A DNA stretch of 64,000 nucleotides, taken from NCBI RefSeq assembly GCF_007005445.1, contig NZ_CP041387.1, positions 2,728,001 through 2,792,000 on the forward strand, in the 5' to 3' direction. Origin of the DNA: Rhodopseudomonas palustris. GTDB taxonomy: Bacteria > Pseudomonadota > Alphaproteobacteria > Rhizobiales > Xanthobacteraceae. Shown here one piece after another: positions 51,847 through 63,095 of this stretch; the stretch's first letter is position 1; the number at the start of each line of letters is the position of its first letter. The position numbers and the translations under genes were made by a program. The notes beneath the pieces were generated by a model. The model was not told the origin of the DNA and made no database searches. It saw only the letters and a list, made by a program, of their open reading frames with translations.

Positions 51847-52773
51847 CTACTCCTTCACCGCCCCGGTCATCGCCGACACGTAATGCTCGACGAAGAACGC
51901 GTACAGGATGACGAGCGGCAGCGAGCCGACCAGGGCGCCGGCCATCAGCGAGCCCCATTTGTAGATGTCGCCGTCGACGAACTCGTTGACGATCGCCACC
52001 GGCACGGTCTTGTTCGGCGTCGATTGCAGGAAGGTCAGCGCGTAAATGAATTCGTTCCAGCACAGCGTGAAGCAGAAGATGAACGCCGAGATCAGCCCCG
52101 GCACCGCCAGCGGAATGATGATCTTGACCAGGATCTGCCAGCGCGAGGCGCCGTCGATCAGCGCGCATTCCTCGAGCTCGAACGGGATGGTCTTGAAATA
52201 GCCCATCAGCAGCCAGGTCGAGAACGGAATCAGCAGGGTCGGATACACCAGGATCAGCGACAGCGGCGAGTCGAACAGGCCGTAGGCCTGGATCACCGAG
52301 GCGAGCGGAATGAACAGGATCGACGGCGGCACCAGATAGGCGAGGAAGATCGCGCCGCCGACCGTATCGGCACCGCGGAAGCGCAGCCGCACGATCGCGT
52401 AGGCGGCGAGCACGCTGGCGGCGATCGACAGCACGGTCGAGGCGGCGGCGACATACATCGTGTTCCACAGCCAACGCGGATACTGCGTCTCGAACAGCAG
52501 CTTCTCGATGTGCTTGAAGGTCGGATGCACCACCCAGAACGGGTTGTAGGTGTCCATATCGATCAATTGCTCGTCGGGTTTGATCGACGTCAGCGCCATC
52601 CAGTAGAACGGGAACAGCAGCACCACCAGGATGATGAGCAGCGGCAGATACAGCGTCACCAGCCGGCGCGGCAGCGACTCCAGATAGCTCATGCCCTCGC
52701 TGTCGTCGCTCTGCGCCACGGTGGCGGCAGCTTTGACGGCGAGCCGGGGATCGGTGGCGGTGGTCTCAGTCAT
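51847..52773 (-). CDS. Sugar ABC transporter permease (MalG-like)
   Basis: 308 aa with six or so membrane segments (first near residues 35-58) and the inner-membrane permease loop around EECALIDGASRWQILVKIII. The EAA motif contacts the ATPase. It is the second permease of a CUT1-type carbohydrate importer. Its start overlaps the preceding permease gene by 8 bases. Confidence 0.92.
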   Translation of the reverse strand: MTETTATDPRLAVKAAATVAQSDDSEGMSYLESLPRRLVTLYLPLLIILVVLLFPFYWMALTSIKPDEQLIDMDTYNPFWVVHPTFKHIEKLLFETQYPRWLWNTMYVAAASTVLSIAASVLAAYAIVRLRFRGADTVGGAIFLAYLVPPSILFIPLASVIQAYGLFDSPLSLILVYPTLLIPFSTWLLMGYFKTIPFELEECALIDGASRWQILVKIIIPLAVPGLISAFIFCFTLCWNEFIYALTFLQSTPNKTVPVAIVNEFVDGDIYKWGSLMAGALVGSLPLVILYAFFVEHYVSAMTGAVKE

Positions 52774-53719
52774 TGTCGCTCCCCTGCTGCCATTTGCGCC
52801 GCTGCATGCCGAACCACGAGATCGCGATCGCGGCGAGCAGGAACGGGATCATCGCGGTGGCGATCGCCGCGCCCTCGCCGAGCCGGCCCGACAGAATGCC
52901 GCGCTGATAGCTCAACGTCGCCATCAGATGCGTGGCATTGACCGGCCCGCCGCGGGTCAGCGCCCAGATCAGTTGGAAATCGGTGAAGGTGAACAGCACC
53001 GAAAACGTCATCACCACCGCGATGATCGGGGTCAGCAGCGGATAGGTGATGTAGCGGAAGCGCTGCCACGCGGTGGCGCCGTCCAGCGTCGCGGCCTCGT
53101 ACAGCGACGGCGACACCGTCTGCAGGCCGGCCAGCAGCGTGATCGCCACGAACGGCACGCCGCGCCAGATATTGGCGAAGATCACCGATGCGCGGGCCCA
53201 ATTGCTGTCGCCGAGGAAGTTGATGTTCTGATCGATCACCCCGAGCTTGATCAGCGACCAGGAGATGATCGAGAACTGCGAGTCGTAGATCCACCAGAAC
53301 GCGATCGCCGACAGCACCGTCGGCACGATGAACGGCACCAGCACCGCAGCGCGGATGATCGCCTTGAACGGCATGTGGCGGTTGAGCAGCAGCGCCAGAT
53401 ACAGGCCGACCGCGAATTTGATCGCGCTGGCGACCACGGTGTACAGAATGGTGTTGAACACCGACAGCCAGAAGATGCTGTCGTCCCACAGCCACTCATA
53501 ATTCTCGATGCCGATGAACACCCCGTCGCGGCCGATCCGCGCGTCGGTGAAGCTCATCCACACCCCGAGAAACAGCGGATAGGCCAGGAACAGCAGCAGG
53601 AACGCCGCGGCCGGCAGCATGAACCACAGCGCGATGAAGTTGCGGTTGGTCTTGAGCTGCGACCAGGCCGAGGGCCCGCCGTCGGACCGCCCCGGCGCGG
53701 CTGTCTGGATCGTGCTCAT
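52766..53719 (-). CDS. Sugar ABC transporter permease (MalF/UgpA-like)
   Basis: 317 aa with about six membrane segments starting near residue 30 (FIALWFMLPAAAFLLLFLAY) and the EAA loop YEAATLDGATAWQRFRYITY. It forms the channel with the MalG-like partner encoded immediately after it. The Gly/Pro-rich N-terminus is cytoplasmic. Upstream is a 343-bp gap filled with repeats, and then the binding-protein gene. Confidence 0.92.
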   Translation of the reverse strand: MSTIQTAAPGRSDGGPSAWSQLKTNRNFIALWFMLPAAAFLLLFLAYPLFLGVWMSFTDARIGRDGVFIGIENYEWLWDDSIFWLSVFNTILYTVVASAIKFAVGLYLALLLNRHMPFKAIIRAAVLVPFIVPTVLSAIAFWWIYDSQFSIISWSLIKLGVIDQNINFLGDSNWARASVIFANIWRGVPFVAITLLAGLQTVSPSLYEAATLDGATAWQRFRYITYPLLTPIIAVVMTFSVLFTFTDFQLIWALTRGGPVNATHLMATLSYQRGILSGRLGEGAAIATAMIPFLLAAIAISWFGMQRRKWQQGSDND

Positions 53720-53780
53720 CGGCCGCTGCTTTCTGTTGACGTCTTCTGCTTCATTCCGACCGACCCGTCGTTCCTCACCG

Positions 53781-54020
53781 TCATGCCCGGGCTCGTCCCG
53801 AGCATCCAGGTATCAGGCGCCCCGTCCATTGCCGTGGATGGCCGGGACAAGCCCGGCCATGACGACCTTTGAGATCCACGGCGCCGCGACTTGCACCGCC
53901 CTCATCCTGAGGAGCACGGCGCCGTCCGCAGGACGGAACCGTGCGTCTCGAAGGATGGCCGCGCGCGCATCGGCCTCATGGTTCGAGACGCCCGGCTGCG
54001 CCGGGCTCCTCACCATGAGG
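53781..54020. repeat. Adjacent dispersed repeats, families C and B
   Basis: 53781-53868 is an intact family C element (GTCATGCCCGGGCTCGTCCC ... AAGCCCGGCCATGAC). 53900-54020 is a family B element (CTCATCCTGAGGAGCACGGC ... GGCTCCTCACCATGAGG). Together they fill the gap between the binding-protein and permease genes and may stabilise the upstream transcript, a known effect of such hairpins in ABC operons. Confidence 0.75.
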
Positions 54021-54062
54021 GACAGGGGCCGGCCGATGCAGCACGCCCCCACGAGGCCGCTG

Positions 54063-55388
54063 TCACGCCCGGAAGATCCGCTTCGCCGCGCGTTCGGCGC
54101 TGCTCATCGCGGTCTTCACGTCTTCGCGGCCGGTGCAGTAGTTGGCGAACATGTCGACCACGACGAAGTCGGCGATCGCCGCGGCGGCGTTCTCGCCCAT
54201 CTGGGCGTCGCCGGCCGGCGTCGAGGCGGTGCGGGCGACGTCGCGATACGGGGTGTTCTTCGGGTCCGCGGTCCACATCGGGTTCTTCTCGTAGTCGAGC
54301 AGGAACGGCGACAGATAGCCCTGCGCCGCCTCGACCCACGGGTTGAACTGCGCCGGCTCCATCATGAAGGCGGTGAACGCCTTGCAGGTCTGCGGGAACT
54401 TGGTGAAGTTGTAGATCAGGATCGGGAAGCCGAGATGCAGCTCGCGGGTCTTGCCGTTGAGGCCGGCGGGCAGATGCGCGTGGTTGATGTCCGCCGCCAT
54501 CTCCTTGGCGTCCTTCTTCGCCGCCACGTAGATCGAGATGCCGTTGACGGTGAGATAGAGCTGCCCGGCGAGGAACGCCTTGTTGTTGGACGCATCGTTC
54601 CACGACGCGGTGCCGGGGATGAAGTTCTCGTACAGCCCCTTGACGTAGTCGAGCGCTTTCGCGGTCTCTGGCGAGTTGACGACGACCTTGCTGTCCTTGT
54701 CGATCAGCGCGCCGCCATGTGCCCACAGCGCCCAGTGCAGCCAGCCGTTGGCGTCGCCCGAAGCGTGGCCGAGCGCCATGCCGGCGGGCGTGCCGTTCTT
54801 GCTCATGCCCTTGATCAGGTCGGAGAAGCCGGCGAGATCCTTCGGAAACTCCTTGTGGCCGGCCTTCTCGGCAGCGCTGATCCGGTAGTTGACCAGGCCG
54901 CCGGTCGCCGCCACCGGAATGCCGATCCACTTGCCGTTGTACATGCCGTAGGCTTTGCCGGACTCGCTCCAGCCGCCGCACTTCTTGGCGAGATAATCGG
55001 CGACGTCGCTGACGTCGGTGCATTTGTTGGGGAACAGGAACGGCAGCGAATACAGCCCCCACACCATGTCGAGCCCCTGCCCGGTGTTGGCGGCGACCGA
55101 GGCCTTCGGCTGGATGTCGTCGTAAGACTCGTTGGAGACGTTGATAGTGACGTTGTTGGCCTTCTGGAACGCGTCGACGATCTTCATGAAGGCTGTGTCT
55201 TCGGCTTCGACGAACCGCTTCCAGCGCAGCAGATTGATCTTGGCGCCGGCTTCCGGCTTCCACGGCGAGGTCTCGGCCCACGCCTTGGCGTAGCCGAGCA
55301 GTTGGTCGGCGGACATCGTCGCCGCGGCGGCCAGAGTCATCGCGCTGCCTTTCAGCAGCGTGCGGCGATCGAGGGTAAAGTCAGTCAT
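54063..55388 (-). CDS. Extracellular sugar-binding protein of the ABC importer (Tat signal)
   Basis: 441 aa. The twin-arginine signal DRRTLLKGSAMTLAAAATM means it is exported folded. The mature part is a group 1 solute-binding protein (NLLRWKRFVEAEDTAFMKIV, GQGLDMVWGLYSLPFLFPNK, GYLSPFLLDYEKNPMW). It captures a sugar or sugar acid in the periplasm for the two permeases. The chosen start gives a normal Tat n-region; a longer start at 55436 is less likely. Confidence 0.9.
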   Translation of the reverse strand: MTDFTLDRRTLLKGSAMTLAAAATMSADQLLGYAKAWAETSPWKPEAGAKINLLRWKRFVEAEDTAFMKIVDAFQKANNVTINVSNESYDDIQPKASVAANTGQGLDMVWGLYSLPFLFPNKCTDVSDVADYLAKKCGGWSESGKAYGMYNGKWIGIPVAATGGLVNYRISAAEKAGHKEFPKDLAGFSDLIKGMSKNGTPAGMALGHASGDANGWLHWALWAHGGALIDKDSKVVVNSPETAKALDYVKGLYENFIPGTASWNDASNNKAFLAGQLYLTVNGISIYVAAKKDAKEMAADINHAHLPAGLNGKTRELHLGFPILIYNFTKFPQTCKAFTAFMMEPAQFNPWVEAAQGYLSPFLLDYEKNPMWTADPKNTPYRDVARTASTPAGDAQMGENAAAAIADFVVVDMFANYCTGREDVKTAMSSAERAAKRIFRA

Positions 55389-55478
55389 CTGTCGTTCACT
55401 CCCTATGTTCCGCTTTGCATGTTCCGCTTTGCGCATTGGTTCGTTGATCGACCAATTCTGGCCCCGTGGTGGGAAGAT

Positions 55479-56543
<1,065 letters not shown>

Positions 56544-56669
56544 CCAGCACCTCCCGATGTCCCGCCATTTGCTGCGGTCGTTGCCGCCGGCGTGAGACTT
56601 ATGTTGACGCAACTCTTAGCAGAATATTTCGCCGCTGTCGCGCTCGCAAATTAGTCCGGCGTGATCACA

Positions 56670-56686
56670 CTACGCCGATTGCGTAG
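56670..56686. promoter_or_regulatory. Palindrome between ABC operon and dehydratase gene
   Basis: CTACGC-CGATT-GCGTAG, perfect 6-bp arms, 127 bp from the ABC start and 94 bp from the dehydratase start. A candidate operator for coordinated control; no regulator gene is seen next to it. Confidence 0.4.
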
Positions 56687-56779
56687 CGCGGTGCGACATG
56701 CCAGCATGCGCGCCGTTCCATACTCAGCAAAGGCGCTCAAAACATCCGCTGCAAGGATGTGTGCGGTGCGGGAGAGACG

Positions 56780-58588
56780 ATGACGAAGCACGATGCCGGC
56801 GGTGCCCGGCGCAAACTCCGGTCCAGCGAATGGTTCAACGATCCGCATAATCCGGGAATGACCGCGCTGTATCTCGAGCGCTATTTGAACTACGGACTGA
56901 CCCGCGCGGAACTGCAATCCGGCAAGCCGATCATCGGCATCGCCCAGACCGGCAACGACCTGTCGCCGTGCAACCGGCACCATCTCGATCTGGCACACCG
57001 CGTGCGCGAAGGCATCCGCGCCGCCGGCGGCCTCGCGATGGAATTCCCGGTGCATCCGATCCAGGAGACCGGCAAGCGGCCGACCGCCGCGCTCGATCGC
57101 AACCTCGCTTATCTCGGCCTGGTCGAAGTTCTGTTCGGCTATCCGCTCGATGGCGTAGTGCTGACCACCGGCTGCGACAAGACGACCCCCGCGTGCCTGA
57201 TGGCGGCGGCGACGGTGAACATTCCGGCGATCGTGCTGTCGGGCGGGCCGATGCTCAACGGCTGGCACAATGGCGAACGCACCGGCTCCGGCACGGTGGT
57301 GTGGAAGTCGCGCGAGCGGCTTGCCGCCGGCGAGATCGACTACGAACAGTTCATGGAGATCGTGGCCTCCTCGGCGCCGTCGGTCGGGCACTGCAACACC
57401 ATGGGCACCGCATCGACGATGAACTCGCTGGCCGAAGCGCTCGGCATGTCGCTGCCCGGCTGCGCCGCGATCCCGGCGCCGTATCGCGAGCGCGGCCAGA
57501 TCGCCTACGAGACCGGCGTGCGCGCGGTCGAGATGGTGTGGGAGGATCTGAAGCCGTCCGATATCTTGACGCGCAAGGCGTTCGAGAACGCCATCGTGGT
57601 CAATTCGGCGATCGGCGGCTCGACCAACGCGCCGATCCATCTCAACGCGCTCGCCCGCCACGTCGGTGTCGAATTGTCGATCGACGACTGGCAGAGCGTC
57701 GGCCACGCCATTCCGCTGCTGGTCAATCTGCAACCCGCCGGTCTCTATCTCGGCGAAGAGTATCACCGCGCCGGCGGCGTGCCGACGGTGGTCGGCGAAT
57801 TGATGCGGCACGGCAAGATCCACCAGGACGCGCTGACGGTGAACGGCAGGACCATGGGCGAGAACTGCGCCAGTGCCCCTGCCCCGGACGGCGACGTGAT
57901 CCATCGCTACGACACGCCGCTGGTGCACGACGCCGGCTTCCTGGTGCTGCGCGGCAATCTGTTCGACTCCGCGATCATGAAGACCAGCGTGATCAGCCTC
58001 GAATTCCGCGAGCGCTATCTGTCCAATCCGAAGGATCCGAACGCGTTCGAAGGTCGCGCCATCGTGTTCGAAGGGCCGGAGGACTATCATCACCGCATCG
58101 ACGATCCGGCACTCGATATCGACGAGCACTGCATCCTGTTCGTGCGCGGCACCGGCCCGATCGGCTATCCGGGCGGCGCCGAAGTGGTCAACATGCAGCC
58201 GCCGGCGGCGCTGATCAAACGCGGCATCCACTCGCTGCCGTGCATCGGCGACGGCCGCCAGTCCGGCACCTCGGGCTCGCCGTCGATCCTCAACGCGACG
58301 CCGGAAGCCGCAGCGAATGGCGGGCTGGCGCTGCTGAAGACCGGCGACAAGGTTCGCATCGACCTCAACAAGGGCAGCGCCGACATCCTGATCTCGGACG
58401 AGGAGCTGGCCCAGCGCCGCGCCGACCTCGCCGCCCACGGCGGCTTCGCCTACCCGAAGCACCAGACGCCGTGGCAGGAGCTGTATCGCTCGACGGTCGG
58501 CCAGCAGGCCACCGGCGCCTGCATGGAGTTCGCCACCCGCTACCAGAACATCGCCGGCACGGTCGGCGTGGCGCGGCACAATCACTGA
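56780..58588 (+). CDS. Pentonate dehydratase (IlvD/Edd family, xylonate-dehydratase type)
   Basis: 602 aa. The Fe-S dehydratase fold shows three Cys expected to hold the cluster: [19 protein letters not shown] and [11 protein letters not shown]. The sequence follows Caulobacter xylonate dehydratase closely in style ([41 protein letters not shown]-terminal VARHNH). It removes water from a sugar acid to a 2-keto-3-deoxy acid. Whether the substrate is D-xylonate, L-arabonate or another acid is open. GGGAGAG precedes the ATG. Confidence 0.9.
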   Translation: MTKHDAGGARRKLRSSEWFNDPHNPGMTALYLERYLNYGLTRAELQSGKPIIGIAQTGNDLSPCNRHHLDLAHRVREGIRAAGGLAMEFPVHPIQETGKRPTAALDRNLAYLGLVEVLFGYPLDGVVLTTGCDKTTPACLMAAATVNIPAIVLSGGPMLNGWHNGERTGSGTVVWKSRERLAAGEIDYEQFMEIVASSAPSVGHCNTMGTASTMNSLAEALGMSLPGCAAIPAPYRERGQIAYETGVRAVEMVWEDLKPSDILTRKAFENAIVVNSAIGGSTNAPIHLNALARHVGVELSIDDWQSVGHAIPLLVNLQPAGLYLGEEYHRAGGVPTVVGELMRHGKIHQDALTVNGRTMGENCASAPAPDGDVIHRYDTPLVHDAGFLVLRGNLFDSAIMKTSVISLEFRERYLSNPKDPNAFEGRAIVFEGPEDYHHRIDDPALDIDEHCILFVRGTGPIGYPGGAEVVNMQPPAALIKRGIHSLPCIGDGRQSGTSGSPSILNATPEAAANGGLALLKTGDKVRIDLNKGSADILISDEELAQRRADLAAHGGFAYPKHQTPWQELYRSTVGQQATGACMEFATRYQNIAGTVGVARHNH

Positions 58589-58620
58589 TGGCGGCGACGC
58601 GCGACAAATCATTTGGCAAC

Positions 58621-58721
58621 GTCATTCCGGGGCGCGCGCAAAGCGCGCGAACCCGGAATCTCGATGTGCTCTGAACTGCTGGATTCCGGGTCTGCGCCCT
58701 GCGGGCGCATCCCGGAATGAC
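58621..58721. repeat. Dispersed palindromic repeat, family A
   Basis: About 101 bp from GTCATTCCGGGGCGCGCGCA to GCATCCCGGAATGAC, between the dehydratase and the first SDR gene. Confidence 0.85.
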
Positions 58722-58757
58722 AGCCAAGAGAGCTACGCGAACTAACGAGGGGAAAAC

Positions 58758-59492
58758 ATGACCGACCGCCTGAAAGGCAAACGCGCGTTCGTCACCGCGG
58801 CGGCGGCGGGGATCGGGCGAGCATCGGCGATCGCGTTTGCACGCGAAGGCGCCGAGGTGTTCGCGACCGATATCGATGACGCCGGGCTGGCGCCGCTCAC
58901 CGAGCACGGTATTGCGCGCACCGCCAAGCTCGACGTCCGCGACACCGCCGCGGTCGAGGCGATCGCCCGGGAGGTCGGCACCGTGGACATCCTGCTCAAC
59001 GCTGCCGGCTTCGTGCATCACGGCACGGTGCTCGAATGCTCGGATACGGATTGGGAGTTCTCGTTCGACCTCAACGTCAAGTCGATGCACCGCACCATCC
59101 GCAGCTTCCTCCCGGCGATGCTGGAGGCCGGCCGCGGCTCGATCGTCAACATCTCGTCGGCTGCCGGCGTGTTCAAGGCGGCGCCGAACCGCTACGTCTA
59201 TGGTGCCACCAAGGCGGCCGTCGCTGCGCTGACCCGCGCGGTCGCGGCGGATTTCATCACCCGCGGCATCCGCTGCAACGCGATCTGCCCGGGCACGATC
59301 GAAACCCCGTCGATGCTCGGCCGCGCCGCCGCGCTCGGGCCGCAGGGCCGCGAGATGTTCGTGTCGCGCCAACCGATGGGCCGCCTCGGCAACGCCGAAG
59401 AGATCGCCGCGCTGGCGGTGTACCTCGCCTCGGATGAGAGCGCCTTCACCACCGGCGTCGCCCACATCATCGATGGCGGTTGGACGTTGTGA
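58758..59492 (+). CDS. SDR oxidoreductase, 2-keto-3-deoxy-L-fuconate dehydrogenase-like
   Basis: 244 aa classical SDR. NAD motif TAAAAGIGRASAIAFA (slightly unusual Gly motif), NAAGFVHHG, the catalytic Ser in NISSAAGV, YGATK with Tyr and Lys, and ICPGTIETPS. The Asp after the second strand (FATDIDD) favours NAD. It resembles dehydrogenases acting on 2-keto-3-deoxy sugar acids, fitting a role directly after the dehydratase. GAGGGG precedes the ATG. Confidence 0.87.
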   Translation: MTDRLKGKRAFVTAAAAGIGRASAIAFAREGAEVFATDIDDAGLAPLTEHGIARTAKLDVRDTAAVEAIAREVGTVDILLNAAGFVHHGTVLECSDTDWEFSFDLNVKSMHRTIRSFLPAMLEAGRGSIVNISSAAGVFKAAPNRYVYGATKAAVAALTRAVAADFITRGIRCNAICPGTIETPSMLGRAAALGPQGREMFVSRQPMGRLGNAEEIAALAVYLASDESAFTTGVAHIIDGGWTL

Positions 59493-59516
59493 ATACGCCA
59501 CGCCGACTACGCGGCC

Positions 59517-59624
59517 TGATCCTGAGGAGGCTGCGCAGCAGCCGTCTCGAAGGATGAGCCAAGGGAGGCAAGGCCGTGCCACCTCATGGTTCGAGACGGC
59601 GCTTCGCGCCTCCTCACCATGAGG
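59517..59624. repeat. Dispersed repeat, family B
   Basis: TGATCCTGAGGAGGCTGCGC on the left and CGCGCCTCCTCACCATGAGG on the right, between the two SDR genes. Confidence 0.75.
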
Positions 59625-59655
59625 AGCCGGATCGAGTAGCAAGGATGATACTGCC

Positions 59656-60405
59656 ATGAACAGCATCGACCTCAACCATCGCTGTGCCGTAGTCACCGGC
59701 GGGGCGCAGGGCATCGGGCGGGCAATCGCCGAGCGGTTCGTCGCGTCCGGCGCCAAGGTGGCGCTGTGGGACCACGACGTCGCGCTGGCTGAGCGCACCG
59801 CCAAGGAGATCGGCGACGATGTGACGATCGCGGTGGCGGTCGACGTCACCGATCTGGCCGCGGTCGATCGCGCCCGTGATGCAACGCTCGCCGCATTCGG
59901 CAAGATCGACATCCTGGTCAATAATGCCGGGATCGCCGGCGTCAACAAGACGGTGTGGGAGACCGACTACGCCGAGTGGCAGCGGGTGCTGAGGCTCAAT
60001 CTCGACGGGCCGTTCCTGTGCTGCAAGTCGGTGGTGCCCTTGATGATCGCGCACAAATACGGCCGCATCGTCAACATCGCCTCGATCGCCGGCAAGGAAG
60101 GCAACCCCAACGCCGCGCACTACTCGGCCTCCAAGGCCGGCGTGATCGCGCTGACCAAATCGCTCGGCAAGGAGCTGGCGTCCTACGACATCGCCGTCAA
60201 CGCGGTGACGCCGGCCGCCGCCCGCACCGCGATCTTCGACCAGATGACGCAGCAGCACATCGACTTCATGCTGTCGAAGATTCCGAAGGGCCGCTTCGTG
60301 CTGGTCGAAGAAGTCGCCGCGCTGGTGGCGTGGCTGGCATCGGAGGACTGCGCGTTCTCGACCGGCGCGGTGTTCGACATTTCGGGCGGCCGCGCGACGT
60401 ATTGA
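59656..60405 (+). CDS. SDR oxidoreductase (FabG-like)
   Basis: 249 aa classical SDR: Gly motif VTGGAQGIGRAIAERF, NNAGIAGV, the catalytic Ser in NIASIAGK, YSASK with Tyr and Lys, and AVTPAAARTAIF. It oxidises or reduces an alcohol with NAD(P). Its place behind the dehydratase and first SDR suggests sugar or sugar-acid oxidation, not fatty-acid synthesis. Last gene of the sugar cluster, separated from the iron operon by a 400-bp repeat block. Confidence 0.87.
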   Translation: MNSIDLNHRCAVVTGGAQGIGRAIAERFVASGAKVALWDHDVALAERTAKEIGDDVTIAVAVDVTDLAAVDRARDATLAAFGKIDILVNNAGIAGVNKTVWETDYAEWQRVLRLNLDGPFLCCKSVVPLMIAHKYGRIVNIASIAGKEGNPNAAHYSASKAGVIALTKSLGKELASYDIAVNAVTPAAARTAIFDQMTQQHIDFMLSKIPKGRFVLVEEVAALVAWLASEDCAFSTGAVFDISGGRATY

Positions 60406-60437
60406 TGGGCCCCATGGGCGCGCCCCCGCCCCACGCC

Positions 60438-60710
60438 GTCATTCCGGGGCGCGCGCAGCGCGAACCCGGAATCCAGCGATGTTCTGCGTGCCGCGCGAAA
60501 GCCCTGCTTCGTGGGCGAAAACTTCTCCCCACGTCATCCCCGCGCAGGCGGGGATCCAGTATCCCAGGGCGTCGATCATAACCACCAAGGCTCTGCAATA
60601 CTGGTTCGCCCGCCTGCGCGGGCGATGACGGTCGTTGTTGATAACGGTCGCTGGTCATTGCCCGCGTCGGATTCCGGGTTCGCGAGCTTTCGCTCGCGCC
60701 CCGGAATGAC
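60438..60710. repeat. Nested repeat block: family A interrupted by another palindrome
   Basis: The left end of a family A element (GTCATTCCGGGGCGCGCGCA, from 60438) and its right end (TTCGCTCGCGCCCCGGAATGAC-like, to 60710) enclose a different palindrome at 60533-60629 (GTCATCCCCGCGCAGGCGGG ... GCCTGCGCGGGCGATGAC). The 60406-60807 gap holds no gene. Confidence 0.7.
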
Positions 60711-60807
60711 CGCGCAGGGATGATGTGGAAGTCACAACAGGCTCGAAGCGTCACGCTGTCAGGCAGGCGCGGATTGGCCGAGAGGGCTCAGCCCGTCGAC
60801 AGCCTCC

Positions 60808-61602
60808 CTACCCCTTCCCCTTGGTCCGGAAGATCACCGGCAGGCTGAAGGTCAGGCCTTCGTCGGCGATCAGCGGCGGCGGGGCCGGGACCGGGTCGGA
60901 GCGCTTGATCATGTCGAGCGCGGCTTGATCGAACGCCGGATCGCCGGAGCCTTCGACGATCTTCATCGACAGCACGTGGCCGAGCCGGTCGAGTTCGAAG
61001 CCGACCACGATCCGCACGTTCTTCTGCGCGGCGTCCTTCGGGTAGCGCTTGTGCTTGTCGAGATAGGCCACCAGCTCCTTCTGCCAGGTGGCGCGGATTC
61101 GGGCGGCCGCCTTGCCGACGCCCTGCGCCGGCGCCACCGAACGCGGGCCTTCCTTGGCGGCCTCGTTGCTCGGCATCGCGGTGGCTTCGGCGGCGACCGA
61201 CTCGGTCGAAGCCTGCTGCTGTTGCTTGGCCTTTTCCTTCTGCTCCTCGTCGACCTTCTTCGGCGTCTCGGTGGTGACGACGCGGTCCGGCTCTTCGGTC
61301 TCCTGCGGCGTGTCCTTCGGTAGGTCGCTCTCGTGCACCTCGGCCTTCTGCTCGTTGAGCGCCGGCGAAGCCATCGACGCCTCGGTGTCCGGACCCGGCG
61401 GCAGATCGGAGGCTTCGATCTTCGGCGACATCATCTCGACGCCGACCTCGATCGCCGGGGCGCCGAGCGCGTCGTCGTCGAAATCCTCGGGCGCGCTGAC
61501 CAGAGCCAGCGCGGCTCCGCCGACGTGCAGCGCCACCGCGCCGACCCCCGCCATCAGCCAGAGCCGGTAAGAAGCACCGCGATCGAAATCAAGGTCGGAC
61601 AT
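60808..61602 (-). CDS. tonB: Energy transducer TonB
   Basis: 264 aa. One N-terminal membrane anchor (about residues 14-35), a long periplasmic linker rich in Glu, Pro and Lys, and the C-terminal TonB domain: TWQKELVAYLDKHKRYPKDA, then VVGFELDRLGHVLSMKIVEG and DMIKRSDPVPAPP. It passes energy from ExbB/ExbD to outer-membrane receptors. Last gene of the iron operon, 113 bp after exbD. Confidence 0.93.
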   Translation of the reverse strand: MSDLDFDRGASYRLWLMAGVGAVALHVGGAALALVSAPEDFDDDALGAPAIEVGVEMMSPKIEASDLPPGPDTEASMASPALNEQKAEVHESDLPKDTPQETEEPDRVVTTETPKKVDEEQKEKAKQQQQASTESVAAEATAMPSNEAAKEGPRSVAPAQGVGKAAARIRATWQKELVAYLDKHKRYPKDAAQKNVRIVVGFELDRLGHVLSMKIVEGSGDPAFDQAALDMIKRSDPVPAPPPLIADEGLTFSLPVIFRTKGKG

Positions 61603-61715
61603 GCGATTGCGTTTCTAACAAATTGCAACTGTGTTTGCGAGAGGTCCGGAGCCATCCGGCCCGCGAAAGCCTCCAGGGCTTCCAAGGCTTAGCCTCGTCC
61701 CACCGCGAAGCTCGG

Positions 61716-62165
61716 CTAATTGCCGTCCGGTTTGGCGCCCGGCACCGCTTCCAGCGCCACCAGCTTGATCTTGGCGTAGCCGCCGGACCGCAGCATCTCC
61801 AGCACCTCCATCAGCTCGCCGTAAGGCACCGCGCGATCGGCGCGCAGGAAGATGAAGCGGTCCTTGGTCATGTCCGGCATCGTATCCAGCGTCTTGACCA
61901 GATCGACGCGCTTGACCTGGTTCTCGCCGATCGCCACCGCCAGATCGGACTTGATGCTGACATAGGTCGGCTTGTCCGGCCGCTTCTGCGGCGTGGCGCT
62001 GGAGGTCGGCAGGCTGACCGGCAGGTCGACCGTCGACAGCGGCGCCGCCACCATGAAGATGATCAGCAGCACCAGCATCACGTCGATGAACGGCGTGACG
62101 TTGATCTCGTGGGTCTCGTCGAAATCGTCGTCGAGATCGTCGGAATTACCGAGCGAGACAGCCAT
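61716..62165 (-). CDS. exbD: Biopolymer transport protein ExbD
   Basis: 149 aa. Cytoplasmic start, a single membrane helix with the conserved Asp (NVTPFIDVMLVLLIIFMVAA, Asp near residue 30) and a periplasmic domain. It uses the proton gradient with ExbB to drive TonB. It follows exbB by 3 bases. Confidence 0.94.
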   Translation of the reverse strand: MAVSLGNSDDLDDDFDETHEINVTPFIDVMLVLLIIFMVAAPLSTVDLPVSLPTSSATPQKRPDKPTYVSIKSDLAVAIGENQVKRVDLVKTLDTMPDMTKDRFIFLRADRAVPYGELMEVLEMLRSGGYAKIKLVALEAVPGAKPDGN

Positions 62166-62168
62166 CGC

Positions 62169-63095
62169 TCACTCCGCCGCGCGGGCGCGATGCGCGCTGC
62201 CGTGGCTGCGGTCGAGATCGCGCGACAGCAGCCGGCCGGCGGCGCCGGAGGCACGCGCGACCAGTTCGAGGTAGACTTTGATCTCGCGCGAGAAGTGATT
62301 GTAGATGATCACCGCCGGGATCGCGGCGACGAGGCCGATCGCAGTGGCGAGCAGCGCTTCGGCGATGCCGGGCGCGACCACCGCGAGGTTGGTTGTTTGC
62401 GACTTCGAAATGCCGATGAAGCTGTTCATGATGCCCCACACCGTGCCGAACAGGCCGATGAACGGCGCGGTGGCGCCGATGGTGGCGAGGAAGCCCATGC
62501 CGCGGCGCATGTGACGTCCCTCGGCGCGAACGTATTCGCTGAACGACGAGGCCGCGCGTTCCTTGATACCTTCGTCGCTCGACAGTCCGGCCGACAGCTT
62601 CGCCTCGCGCAGCGCCGCGGCGAGCAGCATCGACAACACGCTGTGCTTGTCGCCGAGCGCCATCTGCGCCTCGGCGAGCGAACGCGACTCTCCGATCTGC
62701 TTCAGCGAGCGGCGCAGCCGGATCCGGGCGCGGCCGAGTTCGATCTTCTTGGCGATGAAGATCGTCCAGGTGATCACCGAGGAGATCGCCAGACCGATCA
62801 TGACGATCTTCACGACGATGTCGGCGTTCAGGAACATCGTCCACGGCGACAGTTCGGACATGCCGGGCATGACACCGCCCTGAGCGTGGCCCGCTTCGGG
62901 CAGCGCCTGGGTCGCAGACGGCTCGGCCGTGCTGACGGCCGGCGCGGGAACGGCGGCTGTGGCCGGCGGCGAAGGCTCTGCGGCGCTCGGCGGGGGTGCG
63001 GCAGGCACCTGCTGCGCAAGCAAGGGTGCCGGCGTCGCGAGCAGCGACAATGCGAGTACGGCAGCGCCAATCGATCGGAAGTTCAACATCTTCAT
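62169..63095 (-). CDS. exbB: Biopolymer transport protein ExbB (tonB-system energizer)
   Basis: 308 aa. Signal-like hydrophobic start ([15 protein letters not shown]), a Pro/Ala-rich periplasmic segment to about residue 80, and then the three-helix MotA/TolQ/ExbB domain ([20 protein letters not shown] and [20 protein letters not shown]). Longer than enterobacterial ExbB because of the N-terminal part, as in many alphaproteobacteria. The start overlaps the piuC stop (ATGA), so translation is coupled. Confidence 0.94.
   Translation of the reverse strand: MKMLNFRSIGAAVLALSLLATPAPLLAQQVPAAPPPSAAEPSPPATAAVPAPAVSTAEPSATQALPEAGHAQGGVMPGMSELSPWTMFLNADIVVKIVMIGLAISSVITWTIFIAKKIELGRARIRLRRSLKQIGESRSLAEAQMALGDKHSVLSMLLAAALREAKLSAGLSSDEGIKERAASSFSEYVRAEGRHMRRGMGFLATIGATAPFIGLFGTVWGIMNSFIGISKSQTTNLAVVAPGIAEALLATAIGLVAAIPAVIIYNHFSREIKVYLELVARASGAAGRLLSRDLDRSHGSAHRARAAE

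Noticed and set aside
59656..60405. Assigning the SDR as fabG of fatty-acid synthesis.
   Set aside because: There is no acpP, fabD or fabF nearby, and the context is sugar-acid catabolism. The SDR fold alone does not fix the substrate.
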